Position numbers and translations under genes: made by a program. From NCBI GenBank assembly GCA_027623325.1, contig JAQBXY010000004.1:124001-188000 (forward strand): a stretch of DNA of 64,000 nucleotides, in the 5' to 3' direction. The notes under the pieces are model-generated. The model was given only the letters and a program-made list of their open reading frames with translations, searched no databases and was not told the DNA's origin. Source of the stretch: Gemmatimonadota bacterium. GTDB taxonomy: Bacteria > Gemmatimonadota > Gemmatimonadetes > Longimicrobiales > Gaopeijiaceae. This document shows positions 28,503 to 37,474 of the stretch, one piece after another (position 1 is the first letter of the stretch; each line of letters starts with the position of its first letter).

Positions 28503-30286
28503 CGGCCGACCGGGCCACTCGGCCCGCCGGGACTCTGGATCTTCCACACGACATCCCGTGTTTGGCGCCGTCTCTATCGGGGCTTGAACTCCACGGAGGT
28601 CCCTCGAGCGGCCCGTTCCTCGTCACCGGGGCGCGCGGCGAAGTGACCGGCGATCGTCGGAGTCCCGGCGGCACGGTCACGATCGACGGTATTGCTCGAC
28701 TGGCCCGCTTTGAAGGCGGCCACGGAGTGGCCGCGAACCTCACGCTCTTTCCAGGAGTCGCTCGCCGGGAGTTCGTAGGACGTGAGGGAACGTGGCTCGA
28801 ATCCATCGTCGTCGCCCCTGCGTTGCCCTTCGTCGTCCTTCAATGGGGGACCCAAGGCGGACTCGCGCCGCGACGAATCGAGTTCGATCTCCTGACTTCG
28901 GATCGCAGCGGCCGGCCCGAGGTCGGTGACCGGGGCCTGGTCTCAGAGGACGCGACCGGTGACGGAGTCGCCATGGCCGTTTCAGCGGAAGGGACCACGA
29001 TCGAGGTGCTCGAGGGCACGTCGGGGATCCTCCGAGTCGTCGTACGTACGGCCGGGGTGGGGCCGGTCAGTCTCGTCGTGGCTGCCGGAACACCCGCAGA
29101 ACGACGCGCGGGGTTCACCGCGGCGGCGCATCTTCAGGGACACACGATCCGGGCGGCCGAGGGACCGGCCAGCCACGGTCTCACCTTGGCGACGGGCGTC
29201 TCGGAGATCGACGACGGAGTCGCATGGGCCCGGGCGCGCCTCAGGCACACGATCGATCGACTCACCTGGGGCAACTCCGATTCCGTGGCCTCGAGCGAAC
29301 GTTCGATCGTATCGCCCCTGGTGTTCATGACCGGACTCGCCGCCGCCGCCGTTGGCGACCGGGAGGGCACCCGGCACGCCTTCTCGGCCTCAGGGATCCG
29401 GGATAGCGCGGAGCGCAGCTTGTTGGCCGCCCGGCTCGCGTCGGTCTTCGGAGATGCCTCGCACGCACTCCGCGTGGCGCGCGACAGGACCGAGGTCAAC
29501 GAGTCGGCCAGGCCCGGTGCGGGGCCACAGGCGGAATTGCAGGCCCTCGCCGGGCGGGCCCTCGCCGACGGGCTGCGGTACTCGGCTCCCGAAGCATTGA
29601 TCGCCGGGCTGAGGCGTGAGCGCGGGTCCTCACGCGGTGGCGCCCTGCCTATGGTCGGCCGAAAGGAGGCCAGTCCGACGTTGGCCGCGTGGCTCGCATC
29701 TCTCCTCAGCGGAGAGCCGACCTCCTCGTCACCCTCGATCGGCGCGGCCAAGATCCAGGCGATGCGTGGCACCTGTGGGCGGTTCCGGACGGATCCTGAT
29801 ACCGCCTGGGGCGACTGGAGGGCTGCGCTCTCCGCGGGCCTATCAGGAGGCCCATCAGGGCCAGGAACCTGGGACACCACCGACGCCGGCGCCGATTCTG
29901 ACTCGCTGACGGCTGTACTCCTGCTCGCGCTCACACAGGGACTGTTGGGACTGGAGCCGGACGCACCGGCGGGCCGAATTCGAATCGCGCCCCGGTTGCC
30001 GTCTCACATCAACGGGTTCACGGTGGCTGGAATCACACTCGGCGACGCCTCGATCGGCATGCGCTACACTCGGGATGGGACAACCCACCAATTCGTGCTG
30101 ACGCCCGATATCGCTCCGGTCCCGCCCCTCGTCGTGTTCGAGCCTGCCGTCGTCGGCAGAATCCGGGAGATCCGGATCGATGGTGAGGCCGCGGACCTAC
30201 ACGTGCGTCGCCTCGGTACGTCGACGGTGGCCCCCGTTCAGATCCCGATCGACGGGGTCCGCACGATGGAAATCACAACGGCCTGA
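28499..30286 (+). CDS. six-hairpin-glycosidase-like protein, unknown
   Basis: A 595-residue protein coupled by an ATGA overlap to the M16 peptidase gene. No signal peptide is evident. The N-terminal 250 residues look like a beta-rich domain; the middle (about 265-520) is helical and repetitive, and the C-terminal region has P-A-G-R-I-R-I-A-P-R-L-P and G-I-T-L-G-D-A-S-I, the kind of tail found behind (alpha/alpha)6 barrels of glycogen-debranching or rhamnosidase-like families. I cannot point to catalytic acids, so it may be a degenerate or non-enzymatic member. The frame runs open further upstream but that part is within the M16 gene. Function unknown. Confidence 0.65.
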   Translation: MTADRATRPAGTLDLPHDIPCLAPSLSGLELHGGPSSGPFLVTGARGEVTGDRRSPGGTVTIDGIARLARFEGGHGVAANLTLFPGVARREFVGREGTWLESIVVAPALPFVVLQWGTQGGLAPRRIEFDLLTSDRSGRPEVGDRGLVSEDATGDGVAMAVSAEGTTIEVLEGTSGILRVVVRTAGVGPVSLVVAAGTPAERRAGFTAAAHLQGHTIRAAEGPASHGLTLATGVSEIDDGVAWARARLRHTIDRLTWGNSDSVASSERSIVSPLVFMTGLAAAAVGDREGTRHAFSASGIRDSAERSLLAARLASVFGDASHALRVARDRTEVNESARPGAGPQAELQALAGRALADGLRYSAPEALIAGLRRERGSSRGGALPMVGRKEASPTLAAWLASLLSGEPTSSSPSIGAAKIQAMRGTCGRFRTDPDTAWGDWRAALSAGLSGGPSGPGTWDTTDAGADSDSLTAVLLLALTQGLLGLEPDAPAGRIRIAPRLPSHINGFTVAGITLGDASIGMRYTRDGTTHQFVLTPDIAPVPPLVVFEPAVVGRIREIRIDGEAADLHVRRLGTSTVAPVQIPIDGVRTMEITTA

Positions 30287-30296
30287 CTAGGGTCAG
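30283..30296. terminator. CTGAC-N4-GTCAG hairpin between convergent genes
   Basis: CTGAC at 30283-30287 and GTCAG at 30292-30296 form a 5-bp stem with a 4-base loop and contain the stop codons of both the six-hairpin-like gene and the small leftward gene. No T-tract; a terminator role is tentative. Confidence 0.3.
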
Positions 30297-30544
30297 CCCT
30301 TGGCGGCTACGATGTACCCCTTCTCGGTCAGGAGCACCTTCAGGCGCTTTTCCCGCTCCGGTAGATTCGTCATGGCAATCTCTCGGGCAAACTCGATCCG
30401 ATCGGACTCCGACACCTTGTCGAGGATGGCGATCGGAGCACCGTAGCGTAGGAGGATGCGCTTCGCATCGACTGCGACTGAATCATTCAAAGCTGTCGTC
30501 ACTCTGCGTTTCGGGGTCGTACCAAAGCCGCGAACGATAACCAA
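30293..30544 (-). CDS. small hypothetical protein
   Basis: An 83-residue basic, soluble protein that I do not recognise, starting with TTG and preceded by a GGGAGG ribosome site at good spacing. No signal peptide, transmembrane segment or metal motif. The C-terminal half (E-F-A-R-E-I-A then K-R-L-K-V-L-L-T-E-K-G-Y-I-V) has the look of a compact helical domain. It lies 21 bases downstream of apaG on the same strand and is convergent with the six-hairpin-like gene. Confidence 0.5.
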   Translation of the reverse strand: MVIVRGFGTTPKRRVTTALNDSVAVDAKRILLRYGAPIAILDKVSESDRIEFAREIAMTNLPEREKRLKVLLTEKGYIVAAKG

Positions 30545-30565
30545 GAAGGCCTCCCTCGGCCTAGC

Positions 30566-31003
30566 CTAGTTCATCGGACTCCGCTGATCCGAGCCGTCGA
30601 CGGACTCGGATCCCGCAGCCGGCAGGACCAATGGACCATTCAGGTGGAAGCGCGGGACCTCGACCCGAAAGTGGGCTCCATCGGGGCGGGCGAAGGTGTA
30701 GTAGCCCTCCATATAGCCAGCGGGTGACCGGAGCACGCAGAAGCTCTGGTACTCGTGGGAATCACCGGGCTGAATGACGGGCTGTTGCCCGACCACGCCA
30801 TCACCGTCGACCAAAGAATCGTCGCCCGCCGAGTCGTGAATCCGCCAGTGCCGGAAGAGGAGCTGGGCGGCTGATTCACCTTCGTTCGCCATGTTGATCT
30901 GATACGAAAACACGAAGGTGCCGTCGGCCGGAGCGGAGTCGGCCAGCGAGAACCGCGGCTTGACTCGGACCCTGATCCCCTCAGTGAATTTCTCGTAATA
31001 CAT
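30566..31003 (-). CDS. apaG: ApaG family protein
   Basis: A 145-residue single-domain protein of the ApaG/DUF525 family, an immunoglobulin-like beta sandwich. Family segments are clear: G-I-R-V-R-V-K-P, F-V-F-S-Y-Q-I-N-M-A-N-E-G, L-L-F-R-H-W-R-I-H-D, V-V-G-Q-Q-P-V-I-Q-P-G and G-Y-M-E-G-Y-Y-T-F. ApaG was linked to cobalt resistance and Mg/Co efflux in enterobacteria; its biochemical role is still unclear. The C-terminal 20 residues are an unstructured tail. It is followed by the small TTG-start gene on the same strand; the region to the pseudopilin gene behind it is 97 bases with no gene. Confidence 0.9.
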   Translation of the reverse strand: MYYEKFTEGIRVRVKPRFSLADSAPADGTFVFSYQINMANEGESAAQLLFRHWRIHDSAGDDSLVDGDGVVGQQPVIQPGDSHEYQSFCVLRSPAGYMEGYYTFARPDGAHFRVEVPRFHLNGPLVLPAAGSESVDGSDQRSPMN

Positions 31004-31100
31004 GCGGGCGGTCGGTTTGGGGTTCGTCAGAATTCCCTACACCCGCAGCCCAGGAAAGTCGCGCACATCCGTCGTGAGGACCCGGAATGCGCTCGGGCCG

Positions 31101-31604
31101 TCAACTTCGGTCGATGATGACAGTGTGCTTTCGCCCGACCGAAAATACGATCGACCCGCCGAGAAGTTCGACGACCGCGTTGGACATCTCCTCGAGATCC
31201 ACAGTGACCGAGACAGCTATGAGCTGGGTCGTAGTGGGATCTCCCGGCAGACCGCCCGGGAGGTTGTAGTTCTCGTACTTGAGCTCGAAGCCGTTGCCCT
31301 GGAAGGAGAAACCCTCCGGCAAGAAGCCGTTCAATTCCGGCGGGACGACGCCCTGGGCGGCATCCGCCGGCCAACGGTGCGTAGTGCCGTTGTAGCTCAA
31401 CGTGGCCACCCGAACCACTTCAAGGTCTCCGGCAACTTCGGTCGCGCGAGCCCGGTACGTCATGCCGCGCAGGTTGGGAATGGCTAACCCGGCGAGAATG
31501 CCGACGATCGAGAGCGTCATCAACAGCTCGATGAGCGAGAAGCCGCCACGCCGCGAGTCCCGCCGCCCGTCTCGCGGCCGCCTGATTCTGTTCATGATCA
31601 TCAC
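31101..31604 (-). CDS. type IV/type II pseudopilin (GspG/GspH-like)
   Basis: A 167-residue prepilin-like protein. A basic leader is followed by the prepilin peptidase site and hydrophobic helix G-F-S-L-I-E-L-L-M-T-L (Gly before the cut, Phe+1, Glu+5), then a small globular domain. Such proteins form the pseudopilus of type II secretion or minor pilins. Its ATG overlaps the stop of the upstream gene (ATGA at 31601-31604), so the two are coupled. No other secretion or pilus genes occur in the window, so the machinery must be encoded elsewhere. Confidence 0.85.
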   Translation of the reverse strand: MMIMNRIRRPRDGRRDSRRGGFSLIELLMTLSIVGILAGLAIPNLRGMTYRARATEVAGDLEVVRVATLSYNGTTHRWPADAAQGVVPPELNGFLPEGFSFQGNGFELKYENYNLPGGLPGDPTTTQLIAVSVTVDLEEMSNAVVELLGGSIVFSVGRKHTVIIDRS

Positions 31605-32122
31605 CCGGGCAGGGCCCTGGCCAGGTTGCCCGCGAAGTCAGCCGCCGTCTGAGTGGCCGAATCGTAGACAATCGTCTCAGTCTGGATCGTGGTAATCAGC
31701 AGATACGTGGAATCACCCTGTACGGAATAATCGATACCTTGGGCTGCGAGTTGGCTACCCGCCTCGACCAGCGTCGCGGGGAGACGTCCGTTGGCCGCCC
31801 GGAAGCTCTCGATCCTACTGATGCCATCGAAGTACATCGCCGTCCTCGTGCTCGCGATCACTTCGGCCGGAGGGCGAGGATCGTCCAGCGGATTGACGAC
31901 GAGGAAGTCCGGCTGCGCGATGAGAAAGTAGAGCGCAAGCACACCCAAGTTCAGCGTCAGGGGAAGCATCCACTTCGGTGGACCCTTCGGGGTTTCCCTC
32001 CGCTTCGACGCCTGCTCTCGAGCGGCCGCATGCTTCAGCACCTCCGCGACGACATCGGCGGCCTCTTGGCCGGGGGCGACATCCTTCGCGTGAAAGGGCT
32101 TTACCTGATCTTGTTCGCTCAT
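31601..32122 (-). CDS. single-pass membrane protein coupled to the pseudopilin
   Basis: A 173-residue protein. Residues 1-50 are polar and cytoplasmic, residues 52-70 form one transmembrane helix (M-L-P-L-T-L-N-L-G-V-L-A-L-Y), and about 100 residues follow outside. I do not recognise a domain, though the outer part (F-D-G-I-S-R-I-E-S-F-R-A-A-N-G-R-L-P) resembles the N-terminal helix and early loop of pseudopilin-type globular domains. Translational coupling to the pseudopilin gene suggests the products meet, perhaps as assembly partner. It is divergent from the DtxR-family regulator, with 141 bases between. Confidence 0.6.
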   Translation of the reverse strand: MSEQDQVKPFHAKDVAPGQEAADVVAEVLKHAAAREQASKRRETPKGPPKWMLPLTLNLGVLALYFLIAQPDFLVVNPLDDPRPPAEVIASTRTAMYFDGISRIESFRAANGRLPATLVEAGSQLAAQGIDYSVQGDSTYLLITTIQTETIVYDSATQTAADFAGNLARALPG

Positions 32123-32263
32123 CAGATCGAGTTTGCGGCCATTTCGAGAGGTGGGAGGGAGAGGTAGATCATATCCACGTACCCGAACGAACGAAAGAGC
32201 GATCCAAACCCACGGAGCCGCGATCTGGGTCGACGTTACCGGCCGGCCCCAGTAGCTTCGAGC

Positions 32264-32944
32264 ATGACCTCACGAGCACTCTCCCGGTCGGTCGAAGACT
32301 ACCTGAAGGCCATCTACGGGCTGTCGAACGGTGGAGATCCGGCGTCTACCTCGGCGATCGCAGAGCACCTCGACATTCAGCCGGCGTCCGTTACCGGAAT
32401 GATCAAGCGTTTGGCCGAGTCGGGGCTTCTCGAACATGTGCCGTACAAGGGAGTTCGACTCACGGAGCCAGGTACTCGGGAGGCGCTACGCGTGCTGCGG
32501 CGGCACCGGATCATCGAGACCTACCTGTGCGAGCGCCTGGCCTTCGCTTGGGAGGATGTCCACGAAGAGGCCGAACGCCTCGAACACGCAGCATCGGACA
32601 AACTCATCGACCAGATGGCCCAGGCGCTCGGGTATCCCAGTCACGACCCACACGGAGCCCCGATCCCTACCAGCGCAGGCGACATCGAGCTCACGGACGT
32701 CGCCACCCTCGCAGAGGCCCCGGAGGGCGCCCGACTGCGAGTTCGGGCGGTGAGGGACCAGGACGCCGCCCACCTGAAGTCGATGGCGGCCGAGGGCCTC
32801 GTGCCGGGTGCGCGGATTCTCGTACGGCCGCCCGTCGGCCGGGACGGGGCCGTGGGCATTTCGCTGGCCGACAACGCGTCGGAGACGCGTTCCGTCGATG
32901 CCGATATCGCGCGCAACATCTACGTCGTGCCGGACGAGAGTTAG
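32264..32944 (+). CDS. DtxR/MntR family metal-dependent transcriptional regulator
   Basis: A 226-residue regulator. An N-terminal winged helix (S-V-E-D-Y-L-K-A-I-Y-G-L, then I-Q-P-A-S-V-T-G-M-I-K-R-L) binds DNA; the metal-binding/dimerisation domain follows (about 65-140, with H-E-E-A-E-R-L-E-H-A); residues about 150-222 form an SH3-like FeoA domain. Such proteins repress iron or manganese uptake genes when metal is abundant. No metal transporter is adjacent, so targets cannot be named; the divergent pseudopilin operon and the convergent dehydrogenase are the only neighbours. Confidence 0.92.
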   Translation: MTSRALSRSVEDYLKAIYGLSNGGDPASTSAIAEHLDIQPASVTGMIKRLAESGLLEHVPYKGVRLTEPGTREALRVLRRHRIIETYLCERLAFAWEDVHEEAERLEHAASDKLIDQMAQALGYPSHDPHGAPIPTSAGDIELTDVATLAEAPEGARLRVRAVRDQDAAHLKSMAAEGLVPGARILVRPPVGRDGAVGISLADNASETRSVDADIARNIYVVPDES

Positions 32945-32973
32945 ACCGGCGTGCTGCCCGTCGGCACTCACGA

Positions 32974-34071
32974 TCAGCCGTTCGGTGTGATGATGGCCTT
33001 CGTCACACGAAGCGCCGCGACGTCGTCGAGCGCCTGTCCGGCCTGTTCGAGGGAGTAGCGCGCGCCGATCACGTCTCGAAACGGCAACCGATCCCGGTGG
33101 CGCGCGAAGACTCTCAGTGCTCGCGCGAGATGGTGGAAATCCGTTCCCCACTGGCCGCGCAGGTCGATGTGCTTGCGATTCAGGTCCGTGTGGGGATTCA
33201 TCGGGATCTCGCCCGCATCGGTGTAATGACCGGCAACGACGTAGCGGCCTCCGTCGCGAACCAGATCCAAGCCTTCCCGAATCGCCGCCGGGCTCCCGGC
33301 AGCCTCGATGACCACATCCGGACCGCGCCCGCCGGTCAAAGAACGAATCGCCTCAGCGCGCTCCCTCGCGTCCGTCCCGTCCAGGTTCCAAGTGGCGTCG
33401 ACGCCTAGCCGTACGCCGAGGTCAAGTCGCGCATCCGGAGCTCCGATCAAGAGCACCTGGCTCGCGCCCGCGATCCCGGCAAACGCGGCCGCGGCCAGCC
33501 CGACGGGGCCCGCCCCCTGGACCAAGACGACGTCGCCGAGTCGAACCTGAGCACGATCGACCGCGGCGAAGCCTGTGAAGAGGCCACACCCGCCGCCGAT
33601 GACATCGTCCGCGTCGAGCCCTCCCGTCAGTTTCAGAATCCGGACGCCGGGTTTCATGTAGATCCGCTCCGCCCACCCACCCAGCGGCCCGTCGTGCACC
33701 GAGTAAGTAATGCCGTACACCTTCCGACTCGGGCACCGGTTCGGCTGATGGGCCACGATGCAGTGGTAGCACGCGTTGCAGACCTCGTGCACGTCGAGGA
33801 ACGTCACGACGTCTCCGACCGCGAGCGGCTCACCGAGCGCGTCGACGGTGACGCCACGAGATTCGGTCACGCGGCCCACACTGACGTGCCCCGGAATGAT
33901 CGGGTACGGGACTCCCGCCAACCGACCGTGGTGAAGATGTACATCCGTTCCGCACACCTCTGAGGCAATCGTTTCCAGCATGACGCCGCCCTCTTCCACG
34001 ACGGGGTCGTCCAACGTCCAGAGCTCGAGGGGCTCGTTCGGCGCCGTCATCACACAAGCACGAATTGACAT
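32974..34071 (-). CDS. zinc-dependent medium-chain alcohol dehydrogenase
   Basis: A 365-residue NAD(P)-dependent dehydrogenase of the MDR family. Catalytic zinc region: S-E-V-C-G-T-D-V-H and I-P-G-H-V-S-V-G, where the glutamate usual after G-H is replaced by valine. The structural zinc lobe is present (C-N-A-C-Y-H-C then C, spacing 2-2-7). The Rossmann motif is G-A-G-P-V-G-L-A-A-A. It resembles sorbitol/threonine-dehydrogenase-like and glutathione-independent formaldehyde-type enzymes, but substrate is not evident. It lies 12 bases downstream of the DUF4249-like lipoprotein gene on the same strand and so may be in the TonB receptor operon. Convergent with the DtxR gene. Confidence 0.9.
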   Translation of the reverse strand: MSIRACVMTAPNEPLELWTLDDPVVEEGGVMLETIASEVCGTDVHLHHGRLAGVPYPIIPGHVSVGRVTESRGVTVDALGEPLAVGDVVTFLDVHEVCNACYHCIVAHQPNRCPSRKVYGITYSVHDGPLGGWAERIYMKPGVRILKLTGGLDADDVIGGGCGLFTGFAAVDRAQVRLGDVVLVQGAGPVGLAAAAFAGIAGASQVLLIGAPDARLDLGVRLGVDATWNLDGTDARERAEAIRSLTGGRGPDVVIEAAGSPAAIREGLDLVRDGGRYVVAGHYTDAGEIPMNPHTDLNRKHIDLRGQWGTDFHHLARALRVFARHRDRLPFRDVIGARYSLEQAGQALDDVAALRVTKAIITPNG

Positions 34072-34083
34072 CGTTCTGGATCT

Positions 34084-35028
34084 CTAGAGTGGAGGTGGTA
34101 CCGGGCAATCCGGCAGTCCGGGGATCGGGTTGGCACTCGAAACAACGTGGAACCGTCGCACGACGCTCGATCCGAAGACACCGGTTCCCCCGCCGCGAAG
34201 GCTCGGTACGCGCACCTGCCCCGATGGGTTGAAGTTCCCCCCTCGCACCCAGTTTACGAAGTTCCGGTCCACCGCGTTGATCGTGACTTCTGACGTCACC
34301 TCAGCGGGAAGCCCGCGCTGGAGGCGGACGGTGAGCGCCTGGTCCAGATCGAACCGACTGAACACGCCGAACTCCGACGGGAACACGATCGTGGTGTCGG
34401 CGTCGGATATCGAAAGACCGAGCAGGTACAGCGGGTCCTGCTCCACAGGGATCTGCTCTGGCTCGAGTGCAAGGCGGAGTCCTTGAATAAACGTCTCGTT
34501 GAAATACGCCCAAGCACCTTCGGCACGTGACCACCGAAGCGGCATGAGGGTGTCCGGCGTCAGCCGACACGTCGACAGAGCCCCGTCGATCTCAAAGTCG
34601 CCCGGCAGTCGGGTCACACCGAGTAGGACCTCTTCACCGCCGGCGTCGACGGTCACCTCGAGCGTGTCGCCTGGCCGGAATGAGGAGGCAGCCCCCGCCG
34701 AAGCAACGTGACACGCCCCAAGCTCGAGCGCACGGAATTCATTGAGGAGTCCATTCAGGCAGTCATCGATGTCGGTCTCGACCAACACGATCGAGAGGCC
34801 GTCCGCACGGGTGACGGTGACCATCGCGTCGCTCAGGGGTGGCAGCGCCTCGTTGGGAGAACCGATCGTACGATGGAGGTACGCGAGCACCGCGTGATCG
34901 GCGGGATTGGCTCCGAGATTCACATAGACCTCGGCGATCAGCACGGTTTCGGGATCGGCGATCGTGATCTCGGTGAGTTCGCACCCACTCAACCCGACGA
35001 CACACGCGGCCACCATGACCCGCCGCAT
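34084..35028 (-). CDS. DUF4249-like outer-membrane lipoprotein
   Basis: A 314-residue predicted lipoprotein: the signal sequence ends in L-S-G-C (Cys16). The mature part is beta-rich with P-E-T-V-L-I-A-E-V-Y-V-N-L near the N-terminus and V-T-V-T-R-A-D-G, as in DUF4249 proteins that accompany TonB receptors. Its ATG shares one base with the stop of the upstream TonB receptor gene (TGATG), so synthesis is coupled. A role as surface-exposed substrate-handling partner of the receptor is inferred. What it binds is unknown. Confidence 0.72.
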   Translation of the reverse strand: MRRVMVAACVVGLSGCELTEITIADPETVLIAEVYVNLGANPADHAVLAYLHRTIGSPNEALPPLSDAMVTVTRADGLSIVLVETDIDDCLNGLLNEFRALELGACHVASAGAASSFRPGDTLEVTVDAGGEEVLLGVTRLPGDFEIDGALSTCRLTPDTLMPLRWSRAEGAWAYFNETFIQGLRLALEPEQIPVEQDPLYLLGLSISDADTTIVFPSEFGVFSRFDLDQALTVRLQRGLPAEVTSEVTINAVDRNFVNWVRGGNFNPSGQVRVPSLRGGGTGVFGSSVVRRFHVVSSANPIPGLPDCPVPPPL

Positions 35029-37385
35029 CAGAACTTCACCTCGAGGCCGATGGTCGGCAGCACGGGGAACATCGACACCCCGGAGCGCGTCGCCGGCCTC
35101 GTCTCATACTGATAGAAGTAGAACAGCACGTTTCGCTGGTTGTAGACGTTCACGAGGTTGAGATAGGGAGTGAGGCCACCCCAGCGTTTGGTGAACGTGC
35201 GCCGGAAGCTGACGTCGAGACGATGATAGGTCGGGTACCGAGACGCGTTCCTGTCCTGAAGGACGACCCCGTAGTCCCCCTGGATCGGACCGGAGTCCAC
35301 GTTGAGACCGCCACCTCCCACATACCGCGGGGACAGATACGGGTACGATCCGAGCGCCCGCGTATAGGGAATCCCGGTGCCGAAGTTCCAGCGAAGGCCA
35401 CCCTGCCAACCCCATGGGGCTGGATAGGTCAGGACGAAGTCCAGGTCGACACGACGATCGAATACGGGAGGGTAGGTAACCTCCGGCCTAGGCTCGACCG
35501 TCGTCAGCGCGTCGGGGAACGTGCGTTGGGCCTTGAGAAGCGACAGGGCCACCCACCCGTTCACATCGCCCGTCTCCTTTCGGAGCATGAAGTCGACCCC
35601 GTACGAGAGCCCTTCGCCGTCGAGGATGTCGTCGAAGTCGTCGTTCGGATCGTCCGAGGGATTGAAGGTCACCACGCCGTCGAACGAGCGAGCGTACGCC
35701 TCGACCGACCAGAACCAGTCGATATCGCGGTACCCTTCGAGCCCGATCTGGACTTGATCGGACACCGTGTGCGGAGCACGCGCTCCGGCGAGGACCCAGA
35801 CATCGAGCCCCAGGGGCAACTCCTCGTCGCGGAGCGAGTGGAGGAACTGGGTGTAGCGACCCACCGCCAGCTTGAGCGCGACGTCACCGTCACCGAGGAA
35901 CCGTTTCACCGCCAAGCGAGGCGATATCTCCGCGACGCGATCTCCCGGATCCGGTGAGAAACCATCCGCCCGCAACCCTATCTCGACGAGCCACTCACGA
36001 GGGAGTGTCCAGCGCGTCTGGGCGTAGGCCCCCAGCAACACGCCAGTTCCGTCTCCTCCCACGAACTCCGTTCCTCCCGTCGCGAGTCGGTTCCTGTAGG
36101 ACAGGCGTTCAGCGCTCGTCCCGACCTGAACAGACAACCGGGGAGTGGGCCGCAAATCGAGATCCGCCCGAAGCTGAGCTTGTTGAATGCGACTCTCGAA
36201 CTCTGTGTCGGCAAAGTCCGGAAAACTCAGCCCGGTCTCGTATCGACTGAAGTTCGCCCTCACGTCGAGCGATCCACCGCCCCGGCGTGCTCGCGCCCAA
36301 CGCAAGCCGACCGCGTCGTTGCCCCAGTTCCAGTCGATGCGCAACGGGAAGTCCTGCGCATCGATGGATGTGAGGTCGAACACGTCGCGGCCCGTGTACG
36401 CCGTGACGGTCAGGCGATCCCCGGAGTGCGTCCACCCCTCCACGAAGGTCTGGAGGTCGGTGAGGTGGTAGGGGAAGTCGAACGCGGGCTTGAAGAGGAC
36501 GTCGAAGTAGGAGCGGCGCGCCGAAACGCGGTAGCGGATGTTCGCGTGTCCGAGAGCGTTCGCGAACGAATCGGGTAGGCGACCGCCTACGGCGATCCGA
36601 CTGGCCAACAGCGAGATCGCACCGTCTCCGCCGAACTCTCCGTCACCCGCATCGCTCTCGATTTCGAGGACCGATGACACCCTGCCGCCGTGCTCCGCAG
36701 CGAAACCGCCGGACATTAGCTCCACGCGGTCGATCATGTCGGCGTTGAACACCGAGAAAAGGCCACCGAGGTGGAACGGAGAAAAGACCGGCACTCCATC
36801 GAGGAGAATGAGGTTTTGGTCCTGTGACCCGCCGCGAACGTGGAAGGCCGCCGAGAAGTCCGAGGTCGAGATCACCCCCGGAAGGACTTCGATGGCCCGC
36901 ACCGGGTCTGGCTCTCCGACACCGGGAATGAAGCGGATCTCCTCGAGATCCAACTCCCGGACGGTCGGCCCACCGATGTCCTCGAAACGAACACGTTCCC
37001 GACTGCGCTCGGCTTCGACGGAGAGTCCCTCGAGTTCGAAGGCGTTTCGCTCGACTCGGATATCGAGTTCCATGATCGCGTCCACCCCGACAGTGAGCTC
37101 GACCATATACTCGGAGTATCCGAGCGCCTGCACGAGGAGTTCGTACGTCCCGACCGCGACGTCCGAAATCCGGAACGACCCCAGCCGATCAGTGTCCCCC
37201 GCCGCGACACGGGTCCCGGCCCGTAGGAGCGAGGCAGTAGCACCGTACACCGCCGTGCCTTCGAGATCGCGCACTCGGCCCTGTATCGTGGAGACCTGCC
37301 CCAGGGCCGGTGACGCCGAGACGAGGGCCATGCCAAACCACAGCGCGACGAACCACTTCCGGGGGTACTGCAAAATGAGAGTCAA
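35028..37385 (-). CDS. TonB-dependent outer-membrane receptor
   Basis: A 785-residue outer-membrane transporter. After a signal peptide (ending A-L-G-Q) come a carboxypeptidase-regulatory-like beta domain (about residues 32-115), a plug with G-G-S-Q-D-Q-N-L-I-L-L-D-G-V-P-V-F, and a long beta-barrel ending in a terminal aromatic-rich strand that finishes in K-F. Such receptors take up chelated metals, cofactors, oligosaccharides or peptides using TonB energy. Absence of SusD and presence of the DUF4249-like lipoprotein suggest a non-glycan ligand, but this is only inference. First gene of its operon; divergent from the deacetylase gene with 89 bases between. Confidence 0.93.
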   Translation of the reverse strand: MTLILQYPRKWFVALWFGMALVSASPALGQVSTIQGRVRDLEGTAVYGATASLLRAGTRVAAGDTDRLGSFRISDVAVGTYELLVQALGYSEYMVELTVGVDAIMELDIRVERNAFELEGLSVEAERSRERVRFEDIGGPTVRELDLEEIRFIPGVGEPDPVRAIEVLPGVISTSDFSAAFHVRGGSQDQNLILLDGVPVFSPFHLGGLFSVFNADMIDRVELMSGGFAAEHGGRVSSVLEIESDAGDGEFGGDGAISLLASRIAVGGRLPDSFANALGHANIRYRVSARRSYFDVLFKPAFDFPYHLTDLQTFVEGWTHSGDRLTVTAYTGRDVFDLTSIDAQDFPLRIDWNWGNDAVGLRWARARRGGGSLDVRANFSRYETGLSFPDFADTEFESRIQQAQLRADLDLRPTPRLSVQVGTSAERLSYRNRLATGGTEFVGGDGTGVLLGAYAQTRWTLPREWLVEIGLRADGFSPDPGDRVAEISPRLAVKRFLGDGDVALKLAVGRYTQFLHSLRDEELPLGLDVWVLAGARAPHTVSDQVQIGLEGYRDIDWFWSVEAYARSFDGVVTFNPSDDPNDDFDDILDGEGLSYGVDFMLRKETGDVNGWVALSLLKAQRTFPDALTTVEPRPEVTYPPVFDRRVDLDFVLTYPAPWGWQGGLRWNFGTGIPYTRALGSYPYLSPRYVGGGGLNVDSGPIQGDYGVVLQDRNASRYPTYHRLDVSFRRTFTKRWGGLTPYLNLVNVYNQRNVLFYFYQYETRPATRSGVSMFPVLPTIGLEVKF

Positions 37386-37474
37386 AAATCATATCGGGCG
37401 ACAACCGTGGCGGCGGCCCGTCCATTTTTCAGGTAACTTCTCGCGGCTACGATCGGATCTCCGACCTGAGACAC

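Noticed and set aside
27333-28547. 404-codon leftward open frame opposite the M16 gene
   Set aside because: Lies inside a gene with a catalytic motif and good start; the protein-like look comes from codon-position bias on the opposite strand.
31978-33408. 476-codon rightward frame over the DtxR region
   Set aside because: Overlaps the DtxR gene in another frame and is rich in Arg and Pro; no domain seen.
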